This document shows, one piece after another, positions 52,499 through 61,874 of a stretch of DNA of 64,000 bases (its first letter is position 1; each line of letters opens with the position of its first letter). Origin of the DNA: Xanthobacteraceae bacterium (GTDB lineage: Bacteria > Pseudomonadota > Alphaproteobacteria > Rhizobiales > Xanthobacteraceae); NCBI GenBank assembly GCA_019752575.1, contig JAIELW010000011.1, positions 124,001 to 188,000 of the forward strand. Reading direction: 5' to 3'. A program made the position numbers and the translations under genes. The notes under the pieces were generated by a model. The model was given only the letters and a program-made list of their open reading frames with translations. It was not told the origin of the DNA and ran no database searches.

Positions 52499-53482
52499 TC
52501 ACGCCCAGAGCCGCTCGCCCTTCAGATCCTTGTAGAGCCCGGCGACATATTCGCCGTAGCCGTTGAAGAGTACGGTCGGACGCCGCTCGCCGGTGCCGAT
52601 GTCGCGCTCGGTCGCCTGCGACCAGCGCGGATGCGAAACTTCGGGGTTCACATTCGCCCAGAACCCGTATTCCTGCGCCTGCAGCTTTTCCCAGTAGCTG
52701 ACCGGGCGCTTGTCGGTGAAGGTCATGCGCACGATCGACTTGATCGCCTTGAAGCCGTACTTCCAAGGCTGCATCAGCCGGATCGGCGCCCCGAACTGCT
52801 TGTAGCCGGGCTTGCCGTAAGCGCCCGTCACCATGAAAGCCAGCTCGTTGTTCGCTTCTTCGATGGTGCAGCCTTCGATGTAGGGCCAATTACCGTCGCT
52901 CAAAAATCCGGAGCGTTGTTGCGGCGCCATCTTCGGATCGTTGAACGTTTCCATGCGGATGTATTTCGCACCGGAAAGGGGCTTAGCGAATTTCACGAGC
53001 TCGGACATCTGAAAGCCGGTCCACGGGATCACCGCCGACCACGCCTCGACGCAGCGCAGGCGATAGGTGCGTTCTTCGAGTGACGAGGCTACAGCCTTGA
53101 ACAATGTATCGAAGTCGACGGTTTGTTCTTTCTCGACCATGCCGTCGAACTTGATCTGCCAAGGCCGGATCCGGAGTTGCTGCGCGGCGGCGGCAATGTA
53201 TTTGTTCGTGCCGTATTCGTAGAAGTTGTTGTAGTTCGCAGCCAGACGCTCTTCGGTAAGTCTGCCGTCGAACTTGTATTTCTCGTTCTTCTTCGCGGGA
53301 TAGAGCGCGGCAGTCGGATCGGGAACATCGCTGACGCGCTGCGCGTTCGCGAGTTCGGGAAAGAACGAGGCGGCGGCAAGCGAAGCGCCCGCGCCCAACA
53401 ATTTGCGGCGGCTGAAATAGACGCTCTCGGGCGTTGCCTGCTGCTCCGGGATTTCCCATCCGCGCTTGCGCTTGATTAGCAT
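52499..53482 (-). CDS. msrP: protein-methionine-sulfoxide reductase catalytic subunit MsrP
   Basis: The product has 327 residues from the ATG at 53482 (GGAGGACGG upstream). The twin-arginine signal is SRRKLLGAG at about 24-32, so the folded molybdopterin enzyme is exported by Tat. Cys144 in RLRCVEAWSAVIPW is the molybdenum ligand. The rest follows the YedY pattern (FGAPIRLMQPWKYGFKAIKS). It repairs oxidised methionines in periplasmic proteins. MsrQ, the membrane heme partner, is not encoded next to it. Confidence 0.94.
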   Translation of the reverse strand: MLIKRKRGWEIPEQQATPESVYFSRRKLLGAGASLAAASFFPELANAQRVSDVPDPTAALYPAKKNEKYKFDGRLTEERLAANYNNFYEYGTNKYIAAAAQQLRIRPWQIKFDGMVEKEQTVDFDTLFKAVASSLEERTYRLRCVEAWSAVIPWTGFQMSELVKFAKPLSGAKYIRMETFNDPKMAPQQRSGFLSDGNWPYIEGCTIEEANNELAFMVTGAYGKPGYKQFGAPIRLMQPWKYGFKAIKSIVRMTFTDKRPVSYWEKLQAQEYGFWANVNPEVSHPRWSQATERDIGTGERRPTVLFNGYGEYVAGLYKDLKGERLWA

Positions 53483-53571
53483 GGTCCGTCCTCCTCGAAT
53501 GGCTAACCCCATCGAAGCTAGACCGTTGCCACGCAAAAAAGGCAATTCACGGAAGCGTGTGTTTCTTTTAC

Positions 53572-53702
53572 GTCGTCCCGGCCAAGCGCGAAGCGCGCGA
53601 GCCGGGACCCATAACCCCTGCCTGCGTAATTAAAAGAGGCGCCTGTTCGCATAATCATAATAAAGACAGGGGATATGGGTCCCCGCCTTCGCGGGGACGA
53701 CG
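53572..53702. repeat. GTCGTCCC palindromic repeat
   Basis: The left arm is GTCGTCCCGGCCAAGCGCGAAG with GGGACCCATAACCCC. The right arm is GGGGATATGGGTCCCCGCCTTCGCGGGGACGAC. It is the best preserved relative of 20477-20578. It lies between msrP and tetR and contains no gene. Confidence 0.8.
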
Positions 53703-53711
53703 CTGGAACAA

Positions 53712-54326
53712 CTATTGCTCGTGCGAAGCGATAATGGCTTCGCCCATGCGCACGAAGCCGCAGCAGGGGCTGTCGGTGCCGATGCTCTGCGCGCAGACCC
53801 GCGCGCCTTCGAGCAGCAAAAAGAGTTCGTCGGCAAGCATTTCCGGCTGCTTCAGGCCGGCATCGGCGCAGAGTTTCGCCAAGCGGTCGCGCGATGCGCG
53901 TTTGTGTTCTTCAATCACGCGGCGTGCCGGATGGTCCTTCTCGGCCAGTTCGACCGCGGCATTTGCAAGGGCGCAACCGCGTCCTTGCGGATCGTTCGCA
54001 TCTTTACCCGCGGCTTCCAGCCAGGCGCCGAGCTGTTTGCGCGGACTGTCGGGATGCTCGCGCGCGAGATGCGCCCAGAACATGTCAGACTTGCCGGCGA
54101 GACAGCGGAGATATTCGGCGACCAGCGCATCTTTCGACTCGAAGTGCCGGTAGAGCGTCATTTTGTTGGTGCCGGCGGCTTCCGCGATCGCATCGACGCC
54201 GACCGCCCGGATGCCCTGCCGGTAAAACAGGTCCGAGGCCGCGACAAGGATGCGCTCGCGCGGCGGCAACGCTTGCACAGGCGCCAGATCGGATTTGGCC
54301 GGGAGCGGTGAAATACGTGGGGTCAT
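53712..54326 (-). CDS. TetR-family repressor
   Basis: The product has 204 residues. The N-terminal helix-turn-helix ILVAASDLFYRQGIRAVGVD and IAEAAGTNKMTLYRHFESKD spans about 26-65. The ligand-binding part contains Cys118, Cys153, Cys178 and Cys188-Cys189, which could sense electrophiles or oxidants. It diverges from a small gene and an Old Yellow Enzyme. Two TACC-N4-GGTA-type palindromes lie between them. It probably represses both directions. Confidence 0.93.
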   Translation of the reverse strand: MTPRISPLPAKSDLAPVQALPPRERILVAASDLFYRQGIRAVGVDAIAEAAGTNKMTLYRHFESKDALVAEYLRCLAGKSDMFWAHLAREHPDSPRKQLGAWLEAAGKDANDPQGRGCALANAAVELAEKDHPARRVIEEHKRASRDRLAKLCADAGLKQPEMLADELFLLLEGARVCAQSIGTDSPCCGFVRMGEAIIASHEQ

Positions 54327-54331
54327 GCCTC

Positions 54332-54377
54332 TTGACTCAGGTGTTACCGGTCAGTACCTATATGTTACCGATCGGTA
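54332..54377. promoter_or_regulatory. tetR/OYE control region with two operators
   Basis: TACCGGTCAGTA (54345-54356, one mismatch) and the perfect palindrome TACCG-AT-CGGTA (54366-54377) are 21 bp apart, two helical turns. TTGACT (54332-54337) lies upstream with possible -10 elements overlapping the first site (TACCTA/CTATAT). It should control the plus-strand small gene and OYE. Binding by the adjacent TetR is inferred from position. Confidence 0.7.
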
Positions 54378-54427
54378 CCAAATCAAGCTCCTGCTGATAC
54401 CGACCCCTCACGAGAAGGAGAGCCCCA

Positions 54428-54616
54428 ATGAGTCGATGCCTAGACGCCTTTAGCGCATGCCTGCCTGCGGTCCGCAATACCGAGCTCAGCATGGCTGAGG
54501 CGCTGAACGATCCCCTGATCCGCACGGTCATGGAAGCCGACGGCGTGGACCCCGAGGCTCTCGAAACCGAGTTCCTTCTGATCGCGGAAAACCGCGCGGA
54601 GGCGCTCGAAGTCTGA
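54428..54616 (+). CDS. small protein of unknown function
   Basis: The product has 62 residues with a strong ribosome-binding site (AAGGAG) at proper distance. It is Leu/Ala/Glu-rich with two cysteines at 4 and 11, NTELSMAEALNDPLIRTVME and ADGVDPEALETEFLLIAENR. It appears helical and soluble. It is the first gene after the TetR-controlled promoter, 106 nt before the OYE gene. No family is recognised. Confidence 0.68.
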   Translation: MSRCLDAFSACLPAVRNTELSMAEALNDPLIRTVMEADGVDPEALETEFLLIAENRAEALEV

Positions 54617-54722
54617 AGTTCCCCTAACCGCGGCAGCCTCCCCCGCCGCGGAAACAGCCGGACGGTCTTTTGCGTGCCCCCGCGGGACCGTCCGGCACTC
54701 ATCCCCCAGAAAGGACACCGCC

Positions 54723-55811
54723 ATGAATTTTCATGACGCGAAGACGCTTACTCTTTTTTCGCCCTATGAACGCGGCTCGCTGAAACTGAAAAACCGTTTC
54801 GTGATGTCGCCGATGACGCGCTCGCGCGCCATTGACGGCAGCGTGCCGAACCCGCTCGCTGCCGAATATTACGCGCAGCGCGCCGGCGCCGGACTGATCG
54901 TCACCGAAGCCACGCAGGTGAGCCCGCAAGGCGTCGGCTATGTCCGCACGCCGGGCATTCACTCCAAAGAACAGGTCGAAGGCTGGAAGAAAGTCACCGG
55001 CGCCGTGCACAAGGCCGGCGGAAAAATCTTTCTTCAGCTCTGGCATGTCGGCCGCATTTCGCATTCCGATTTCCACGGCGGTCAGCCGCCGGTAGCGCCT
55101 TCAGCGATCGCCGCCGAGGGCAAAACCTGGACGCAGGAAGGCCAGAAGGATTATTCGAAGCCGCGCGCGCTCGATGCGTCCGAACTTCCCGGCATCGTCG
55201 AGGATTTCCGCCGCGGCGCGCAGAACGCCAAAGACGCGGGCTTCGACGGAGTCGAACTGCATGGCGCGAACGGCTATCTGCTCGACCAGTTCACCCGCGA
55301 CGGCACCAACAAGCGCACCGACAATTACGGCGGTTCGCTCGCAAATCGTCTACGCTTCCCGCTCGAAGTCGTTGACGCAGTCATCAGCGTTTGGGGCGCG
55401 GATCGCGTCGGCTATCGCCTCTCGCCCTACTTCACCGGGCACTCGATGTCGGACAGCGACCCGCTCGCGACCTTCTCGCAGCTCGTCGACGAACTGAACA
55501 AGCGCAAGCTCGGCTATATCCACGTGGTCGATTCTGCGAAGGCTTCGCAGCGCATTTCGCCCGCGTTACGCGAAGTCTTCGACGGCACCTATATCGTCGC
55601 TGAAGGATTCGATGCCGAAAGCGGAACCGGTGCGGTCACTCGCGGCGAAGCCGACCTCGTCGCTTTCGGCAAGCCGTTCATTTCGAACCCGGATTTGCCG
55701 GAGCGCTACAAGAACAACACGAAGCTCGCCGAATGGGACGCCGCGACTTTTTACGGCGGCGGCGAAAAGGGCGATGCGAACGGCTACACGAGCTATCCGG
55801 CGCTGGCGTAA
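54723..55811 (+). CDS. alkene reductase / Old Yellow Enzyme
   Basis: The 362-residue FMN TIM-barrel protein is of the NemA/OYE class. Typical marks are FVMSPMTRSRAIDG, QLWHVGRISHSDFHGGQPPV, AKDAGFDGVELHGANGYLLD (substrate His-Asn-type pair near HGAN) and DNYGGSLANRLRFPLEVV. It reduces activated alkenes, quinones or electrophiles with NAD(P)H. It is probably induced when the TetR protein senses its substrate. The last part has the usual phosphate-binding ISNPDLPERY. Confidence 0.94.
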   Translation: MNFHDAKTLTLFSPYERGSLKLKNRFVMSPMTRSRAIDGSVPNPLAAEYYAQRAGAGLIVTEATQVSPQGVGYVRTPGIHSKEQVEGWKKVTGAVHKAGGKIFLQLWHVGRISHSDFHGGQPPVAPSAIAAEGKTWTQEGQKDYSKPRALDASELPGIVEDFRRGAQNAKDAGFDGVELHGANGYLLDQFTRDGTNKRTDNYGGSLANRLRFPLEVVDAVISVWGADRVGYRLSPYFTGHSMSDSDPLATFSQLVDELNKRKLGYIHVVDSAKASQRISPALREVFDGTYIVAEGFDAESGTGAVTRGEADLVAFGKPFISNPDLPERYKNNTKLAEWDAATFYGGGEKGDANGYTSYPALA

Positions 55812-55819
55812 CTAATGCT

Positions 55820-55948
55820 GTCATTCCGGGGCGCGAGCGAAAGCGAGCGAACCCGGAATCCAGAACCGCTTGCACTTGTCGCCCCTGGTTTCCGGATCAC
55901 GCACACCAAGTCGGGTTTGCCCGACTTGGTGTGCGCGTCCGGAATGAC
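55820..55948. repeat. GTCATTCC palindromic repeat
   Basis: GTCATTCCGGGGCGCGAGCG with ACCCGGAATCC is mirrored by CGTCCGGAATGAC. In the middle is a long perfect hairpin, CACACCAAGTCGGG-TTTG-CCCGACTTGGTGTG (55901-55932). It is another form of the GTC(A/G)T(C/T)CC element. It lies just downstream of the OYE stop. Confidence 0.75.
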
Positions 55949-55956
55949 AGTTACAA

Positions 55957-55985
55957 AAACGGCCGGGACACTTTCCCGGCCGTTT
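55957..55985 (-). terminator. terminator of the EF-G-like gene
   Basis: A perfect 12-bp stem, AAACGGCCGGGA / TCCCGGCCGTTT, has a 5-nt loop. On the minus strand it is followed by TTTTTG. It begins 9 nt after the stop codon of the EF-G-like gene. It may also serve the OYE gene from the other side. Confidence 0.85.
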
Positions 55986-55993
55986 CCGTCCCC

Positions 55994-58084
55994 CTATTCC
56001 GCAGCTCTTCTCGACGCGACGATCTGATCGGCCTGCTTGCCGGTCAGTTCGGCGAGATGATCGAAGCGCGACGTGAGCCCGCCGACACCGGCGGTCGCCG
56101 AGCGGATTTCCACGATCAGATCGCCGATCGCGGATTCGGGCAGCTTCCCGCGCACCACGTCCCAGCCGTCCCAGCCGTCGCGCGATTCGAAGCCGAGAAT
56201 TTGCCCGCGCCGCTGCGACAGGATCGCGTTGATCTTCGCGGTCGCGTCGTTCGGACAGGCGATCTCCACTTCGAAGATCGGCTCGAGCAGTACCGGCTGA
56301 CAGTTCGGCAGCGCTTCGGACATCGCAAGCCGTCCCGCCATCTGGAACGCCATGTCGGATGAATCGACCGAGTGATAGGAGCCGTCGGTCAACGTCACCG
56401 CGACATCGACCACCGGAAAGCCGAGCGGCCCGCATTTCAGATAGGCCCGCACGCCTTGTTCCACTGACGGCACATATTGTTGTGGCACCACGCCGCCCTT
56501 GATCGTATCGCCGAAAGTGATGCCGCCGCCGCGCGGCAGCGGCCTGACATCCAGCACCACGTCGCCGAACTGGCCGTGCCCGCCCGACTGCTTTTTGTGT
56601 CGCCCGCGCTGCGAAATCTGCTTGCGGATGGTCTCGCGATAGCCGACGCGCGGCGGATGCGTATGCACCTTTACGCCGAAACGGTCGTGCAGCCGCTCGA
56701 CCGCGACCCGGAGATGCATCTCGCCCTGGCCATACAAAACGATCTCGCCGAGATCGGCGTTGTGCACGATGCTCAGCGACGGGTCTTCCTCGGCGAGCTT
56801 CGCGAGCGCGAGACCGAGCTTCACGTCGTCCTTGCGTTCCGCCGCCGAAACCGCAAGCGAAAGCACCGGCGGATAGGACACGACCGCACCGAGCGAAACG
56901 GCAAGCTTGCCGGTCGTGATCGTTTCGCAGGTCGCGACCGGATCGAGCTTGCCGAAGCCTGCGATATCTCCGGCAACGGCGGTACCGCGTTTCTCGACCG
57001 CCGCGCCCGTGATCGAGAACACGCCGGCAACGCGTGTGGTCGCGCCGGAAGAAGAGGTAACCGTCGCGCCCTCGCCAATTTCGCCCGCAAGTATGCGGGA
57101 GATCGAGAGCTTGCCGCCATGCGCCGTATGCAGCGTCTTTACGACATCGGCGATGCCCTCTCCGTTCGTCCGCAGCTTCAGCCGCGCCACGGTCTGCTCG
57201 ACGCCCGGCGCCTCGTGCCGCAACGCCTTCATCAGCCGCAGCACGCCGTTTTGCCGTGTCGCCGAACCGATCAATACCGGACAGATCGCGCCGTCGCGCA
57301 GCTCTTTCGAGAGATCGTCGAATACCTTGTCGCGCGGCGGCTGGATGTCTTCGAGCAGTTGCTCCATCAGTTCATCGTCGTGATCGGCGAGCTTTTCCAG
57401 CATCGTGAAGCGCGCGTCTTTCTCACGCGTCGCGTTGTCGCCTTCGAGATCGACGACTTCGCTCGCCGCGTGCTCGCGGTAGATGAAGGCCCGCTCGAGT
57501 GCGAGATCGACGAAGCCGACGACGATGCCGTCCTTCCAGATCGGAATCTGCCGCAATACCAGCGGAATCCGCGATACCGGCTGCAGCAGCGCGAGCGTCT
57601 CGCGCAACCGCCGTTCCGCCTTATCGATTTTGTTGATGAACAGAAAACGCGGAATTCCCTGTGCTTCCAGCTCGCGCATCACGAGCTGCAACTGGGGAAT
57701 TTTCTTCGGGTCCGCTTCGCAGACCACAACCGCGGCATCGACCGCCGGGATCGCCGCGCGCATGTCGTGCGCGAATTCCACCGAACCGGGACAATCGATA
57801 AAATGATAGGTATCGCCGAGAAATTCCGTCGAGGCGACGTTCAACTCGACGCTCATTTTGTGCGAGCGGGCTTCCGCGCCGGCGTCGCCGACCGAGGTTC
57901 CCGCATCGACGCTGCCGGCGCGGGCGATTGCGCCCGTGCGCGCAAGAATCGCCTCCAACAGCGTTGTTTTTCCGGATTGAAACGGACCCACGAGCGCAAT
58001 CGCGCGCGGTCCCTTGCGACTTATGTCCTTGGTGTTTCCTGCCCCGGCGGAGCCGTTGCGCGCGGGGCCTTTATTGTCAGCCAT
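55994..58084 (-). CDS. EF-G-like GTPase (elongation factor G paralogue)
   Basis: The 696-residue protein starts at the ATG at 58084 after GGGAGGTG. GTPase marks are GPFQSGKTT (33-41), DCPGS at 97-101 where true EF-G has D-x-P-G-H, and NKID. The catalytic His is thus Ser101. Domains II to V follow, with HGQFGDVVLDVRPL in domain IV and EVEIACPNDATAKINAILSQ in domain V. This is an EF-G-like paralogue, not the main translocase. Its role is unknown. Confidence 0.9.
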   Translation of the reverse strand: MADNKGPARNGSAGAGNTKDISRKGPRAIALVGPFQSGKTTLLEAILARTGAIARAGSVDAGTSVGDAGAEARSHKMSVELNVASTEFLGDTYHFIDCPGSVEFAHDMRAAIPAVDAAVVVCEADPKKIPQLQLVMRELEAQGIPRFLFINKIDKAERRLRETLALLQPVSRIPLVLRQIPIWKDGIVVGFVDLALERAFIYREHAASEVVDLEGDNATREKDARFTMLEKLADHDDELMEQLLEDIQPPRDKVFDDLSKELRDGAICPVLIGSATRQNGVLRLMKALRHEAPGVEQTVARLKLRTNGEGIADVVKTLHTAHGGKLSISRILAGEIGEGATVTSSSGATTRVAGVFSITGAAVEKRGTAVAGDIAGFGKLDPVATCETITTGKLAVSLGAVVSYPPVLSLAVSAAERKDDVKLGLALAKLAEEDPSLSIVHNADLGEIVLYGQGEMHLRVAVERLHDRFGVKVHTHPPRVGYRETIRKQISQRGRHKKQSGGHGQFGDVVLDVRPLPRGGGITFGDTIKGGVVPQQYVPSVEQGVRAYLKCGPLGFPVVDVAVTLTDGSYHSVDSSDMAFQMAGRLAMSEALPNCQPVLLEPIFEVEIACPNDATAKINAILSQRRGQILGFESRDGWDGWDVVRGKLPESAIGDLIVEIRSATAGVGGLTSRFDHLAELTGKQADQIVASRRAAE

Positions 58085-58230
58085 CGACACCTCCCTAACC
58101 CGGTGGTGTCGAGCGCCGCTCGCCCGGCTTGACCGGGTAAACCGGCCGAGAGAGGACGGCCGGGATGTGATCGTTTCAGCGAAAGCGTGAGAGCGCAAGC
58201 AAAGAAATGCTTTGCGCCGCAACGAATGTG

Positions 58231-58263
58231 CAAAACAAACGCGGCCCGGAAGTTCCGGGCCGC
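58231..58263 (-). terminator. terminator of the DUF992 gene
   Basis: GCGGCCCGGAA-C-TTCCGGGCCGC forms a long stem (with about 5 nt in the effective loop) on the minus strand, followed by TTTGTTTTG. It lies about 24 nt downstream of the DUF992 stop. Confidence 0.85.
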
Positions 58264-58286
58264 GCTTCGCTTGAATTGGTTAAAGC

Positions 58287-58760
58287 TTAGCGGAGAACGA
58301 TCTGGCCGACGCCGAGCGAGATGCCCACGCCGACATTGCCTTCGCCGGAGACCGGCTGCAGCGCGACCGTATTGTTCGAGCCGCCGACCAGCACATTGGC
58401 GCCGAGGCCGAGGCCGAGCGCGATGTTGCCCGACGCACCGGTGTAGGTACCGCGCAGATCGCCCGGATAGAGACGGCGGTTATGCGCATGCACGGCCCAG
58501 ATGAAGTGGCCGCCCTGGCTGATGTTAAGATCGACGCCGACGCGGCCGAGATCGGCGCGATAGCGATGCATCTGCCGCTTGTTCGCCGGATAGAAAATAC
58601 AGCCGGCGGTGCGATGCGAACCGACCACGAAGCTCACGTTCGGCGCAACTTTGCAATCCAGCGTGCCGATGCGCTCGAAATGCTGGGCGTTCGCCGGCGA
58701 CACGGCAAAGCCGAAGATCGCGGCAACAGAGGCGACAAGGGTCAAAAGACGACGGTTCAT
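58287..58760 (-). CDS. DUF992 domain secreted protein
   Basis: The product has 157 residues from the ATG at 58760, after GAAGGGAG. The signal peptide is at about 1-26 (AVSPANAQ). The DUF992 pattern is RIGTLDCKVAPNVSFVVGSH, AGCIFYPANKRQMHRY and a Gly-rich second half GASGNIALGLGLGANVLVGG, which is beta-rich. Two cysteines probably form a disulfide. The family is nearly confined to Hyphomicrobiales. Function is unknown, possibly surface or periplasmic. Confidence 0.9.
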   Translation of the reverse strand: MNRRLLTLVASVAAIFGFAVSPANAQHFERIGTLDCKVAPNVSFVVGSHRTAGCIFYPANKRQMHRYRADLGRVGVDLNISQGGHFIWAVHAHNRRLYPGDLRGTYTGASGNIALGLGLGANVLVGGSNNTVALQPVSGEGNVGVGISLGVGQIVLR

Positions 58761-58890
58761 GGAGGCTCCCTTCGGAAGGCCCGTTACTTGCGGGCTCGGT
58801 TGGATTGCAGACATATGCCGCAGCCCGTAACGCGGGTCGAGAGAAAAAGTTCCATCGTTCATCATAATTTTGCAGCGCAGCGTGCGCAGC

Positions 58891-59163
58891 TTATTTCAGA
58901 TTCAACTGATAGTCGCGATAACTTTTGACGGCGAGCAAGCACTGCTTACCTTTCTCCTCGAACACAAAGACGTGCACGGCATCGTTCGCCGTCGTTACGC
59001 GGCAGAACGCCCCCGGCCTCGCGAGGTCTTTGGGACAAGCCGGAAGGTCGAGATGCGGAATTGCAGCCTCGAAAAACGGATAGTTAAGCGCGCATGTCTC
59101 CTGCGCCTGTGCGCCAGAAACAGCGAAAGCAAGGGCGGCGAAGCCGGACGCAACCTTCTTCAT
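58891..59163 (-). CDS. small secreted cysteine-containing protein
   Basis: The product has 90 residues, with a signal peptide at about 1-20 (cut near AQAQE). The mature protein of about 69 residues has four cysteines (positions about 24, 43, 54 and 74), probably in two disulfides. Its ribosome-binding site GGGAGA is inside the 3' arm of the aspC terminator, 6 nt before the ATG. Function and family are unknown. Confidence 0.72.
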   Translation of the reverse strand: MKKVASGFAALAFAVSGAQAQETCALNYPFFEAAIPHLDLPACPKDLARPGAFCRVTTANDAVHVFVFEEKGKQCLLAVKSYRDYQLNLK

Positions 59164-59169
59164 AAGAAA

Positions 59170-59195
59170 TCTCCCGCGAATGATTTCGCGGGAGA
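59170..59195 (-). terminator. terminator of aspC that also carries the next gene's ribosome-binding site
   Basis: The 11-bp stem TCTCCCGCGAA / TTCGCGGGAGA has a 4-nt loop and is followed by TTTCTT on the minus strand. It is downstream of aspC. The GGGAGA of its 3' arm is directly before the ATG at 59163. Confidence 0.8.
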
Positions 59196-59242
59196 CTAGG
59201 AGCGCGCGGAAGCGCGGTAAACGTTCCGCAAGAAGATTGGAA

Positions 59243-60499
<1,257 letters not shown>

Positions 60500-60578
60500 C
60501 TACCCCGCAACCGGAACTTAAGGGCCCGAAGGATAAAAACAGGCGTAAGAAAATGCCGGATTCACGAACGAGTCGGAC

Positions 60579-61781
60579 ATGAACGGTCTTGCGAGCGGCA
60601 ACTGGCTGACGGCGGAGCGGCTTCGCGCCTATTCGCTGATTCTGCTCGCCCTCGCTGTGCTTGCGCTGACTGGCCTGTTCGCGACCTCGAAGGGCTTGAA
60701 CGACTACCAGAACCGCCCGCTCGGCACCGATTTTTCGAATGTCTATGCCGCCGGGAAATATGTGCTCGAAGGCAAGCCCGCCGCGCCGTTCAGCCCGCCG
60801 CTACAGCACAAGAAAGAACAGGAAATATTCGGCGAGAAAACGCCGTTTTACGGCTGGCATTATCCGCCGATCTTTCTGTTCCTGGCCGCCGCGCTTGCTT
60901 CGTTTCCCTATCTCGCGGCACTCGCGGTCTGGCAGGTGTCCACGCTCGCTCTTTATCTGTGGTCGATCCGCGCCATTCTTCCGCGCGCAGAAATCTGGCT
61001 GCCAGCGCTCGCCTTCCCCGCCGTACTCGTCAACATCGCGCACGGACATAACGGTTTTCTCACCGCAGCGCTGATCGGCGGCGGCCTGTTCCTGCTCGGC
61101 CGCAAACCCATCGCAGCCGGAATTCTGTTCGGCCTACTGATCTACAAGCCGCAATTCGGCGTACTCATTCCGCTCGCGCTCGCAGCCGGAGGATATTGGC
61201 GTGCGTTCCTGGCTGCGAGCGCAACTGTCATTGCGCTTTGTGCGGCAACTTATTTTGCCTTCGGCCCCGGCGTGTGGGAAGCGTTCCGCGAGAGCATGAC
61301 GTTTACGCGCGAGATCGTGCTGGAGAAAGGCGATACCGGCTTTCACAAAATTCAGAGCGTGTTTTCCACCGTGCGCCTTATCGGCGGGCCGGTCACACTT
61401 GCTTACGCAACACAGGCAGTCGTCTTCGCCATTGTCGCCGTCTGTCTCGTCTGGCTTTGGCGCGGTCCTGCCGCGTTCGCGCTGAAAGCCGCCGCACTGA
61501 TCGCGGGCTCGATGTTGGCGACGCCTTATCTATTGGACTATGACCTGATGATCGCTGCACCCGCGATCGCATTTCTCGCCGCGCATGGTCTCGCCAAAGG
61601 CTTCGCGCCTTACGAAAAATCCGCGCTGGCATTCGTCTTCATCGCGCCGCTGCTCACACGCACCCTCGCGGAGCTAACTTTCGTGCCGCTCGGACTGTTC
61701 GCAATAATCCTGCTGTTTGGAATTGTTATGCGCCGCGCGGCGCAAGATGCCGCAACCTTCCGTCACACGGCCAGTATATAG
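60579..61781 (+). CDS. GT87-like (DUF2029) membrane glycosyltransferase
   Basis: The 400-residue protein has about nine to ten membrane segments. The DUF2029/GT87 pattern is DFSNVYAAGKYVLEGKPAAP, FYGWHYPPIFLFLAAALAS, GHNGFLTAALIGGGLFLLGR and YKPQFGVLIPLALAAGG, with an acidic residue in the first extracellular loop as catalytic candidate. Such enzymes use polyprenyl-phosphate mannose. The acceptor is unknown here. It is divergent from aspC. Confidence 0.88.
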   Translation: MNGLASGNWLTAERLRAYSLILLALAVLALTGLFATSKGLNDYQNRPLGTDFSNVYAAGKYVLEGKPAAPFSPPLQHKKEQEIFGEKTPFYGWHYPPIFLFLAAALASFPYLAALAVWQVSTLALYLWSIRAILPRAEIWLPALAFPAVLVNIAHGHNGFLTAALIGGGLFLLGRKPIAAGILFGLLIYKPQFGVLIPLALAAGGYWRAFLAASATVIALCAATYFAFGPGVWEAFRESMTFTREIVLEKGDTGFHKIQSVFSTVRLIGGPVTLAYATQAVVFAIVAVCLVWLWRGPAAFALKAAALIAGSMLATPYLLDYDLMIAAPAIAFLAAHGLAKGFAPYEKSALAFVFIAPLLTRTLAELTFVPLGLFAIILLFGIVMRRAAQDAATFRHTASI

Positions 61782-61874
61782 GCTGTATTAAGCCGCGCAG
61801 CGCTGCCATGCCGGACCCGGCTTCCCAAGCCGCCGCGCTTCGGCCACCTTCGGCGGGCCTTTGCTGGTGCAAGG

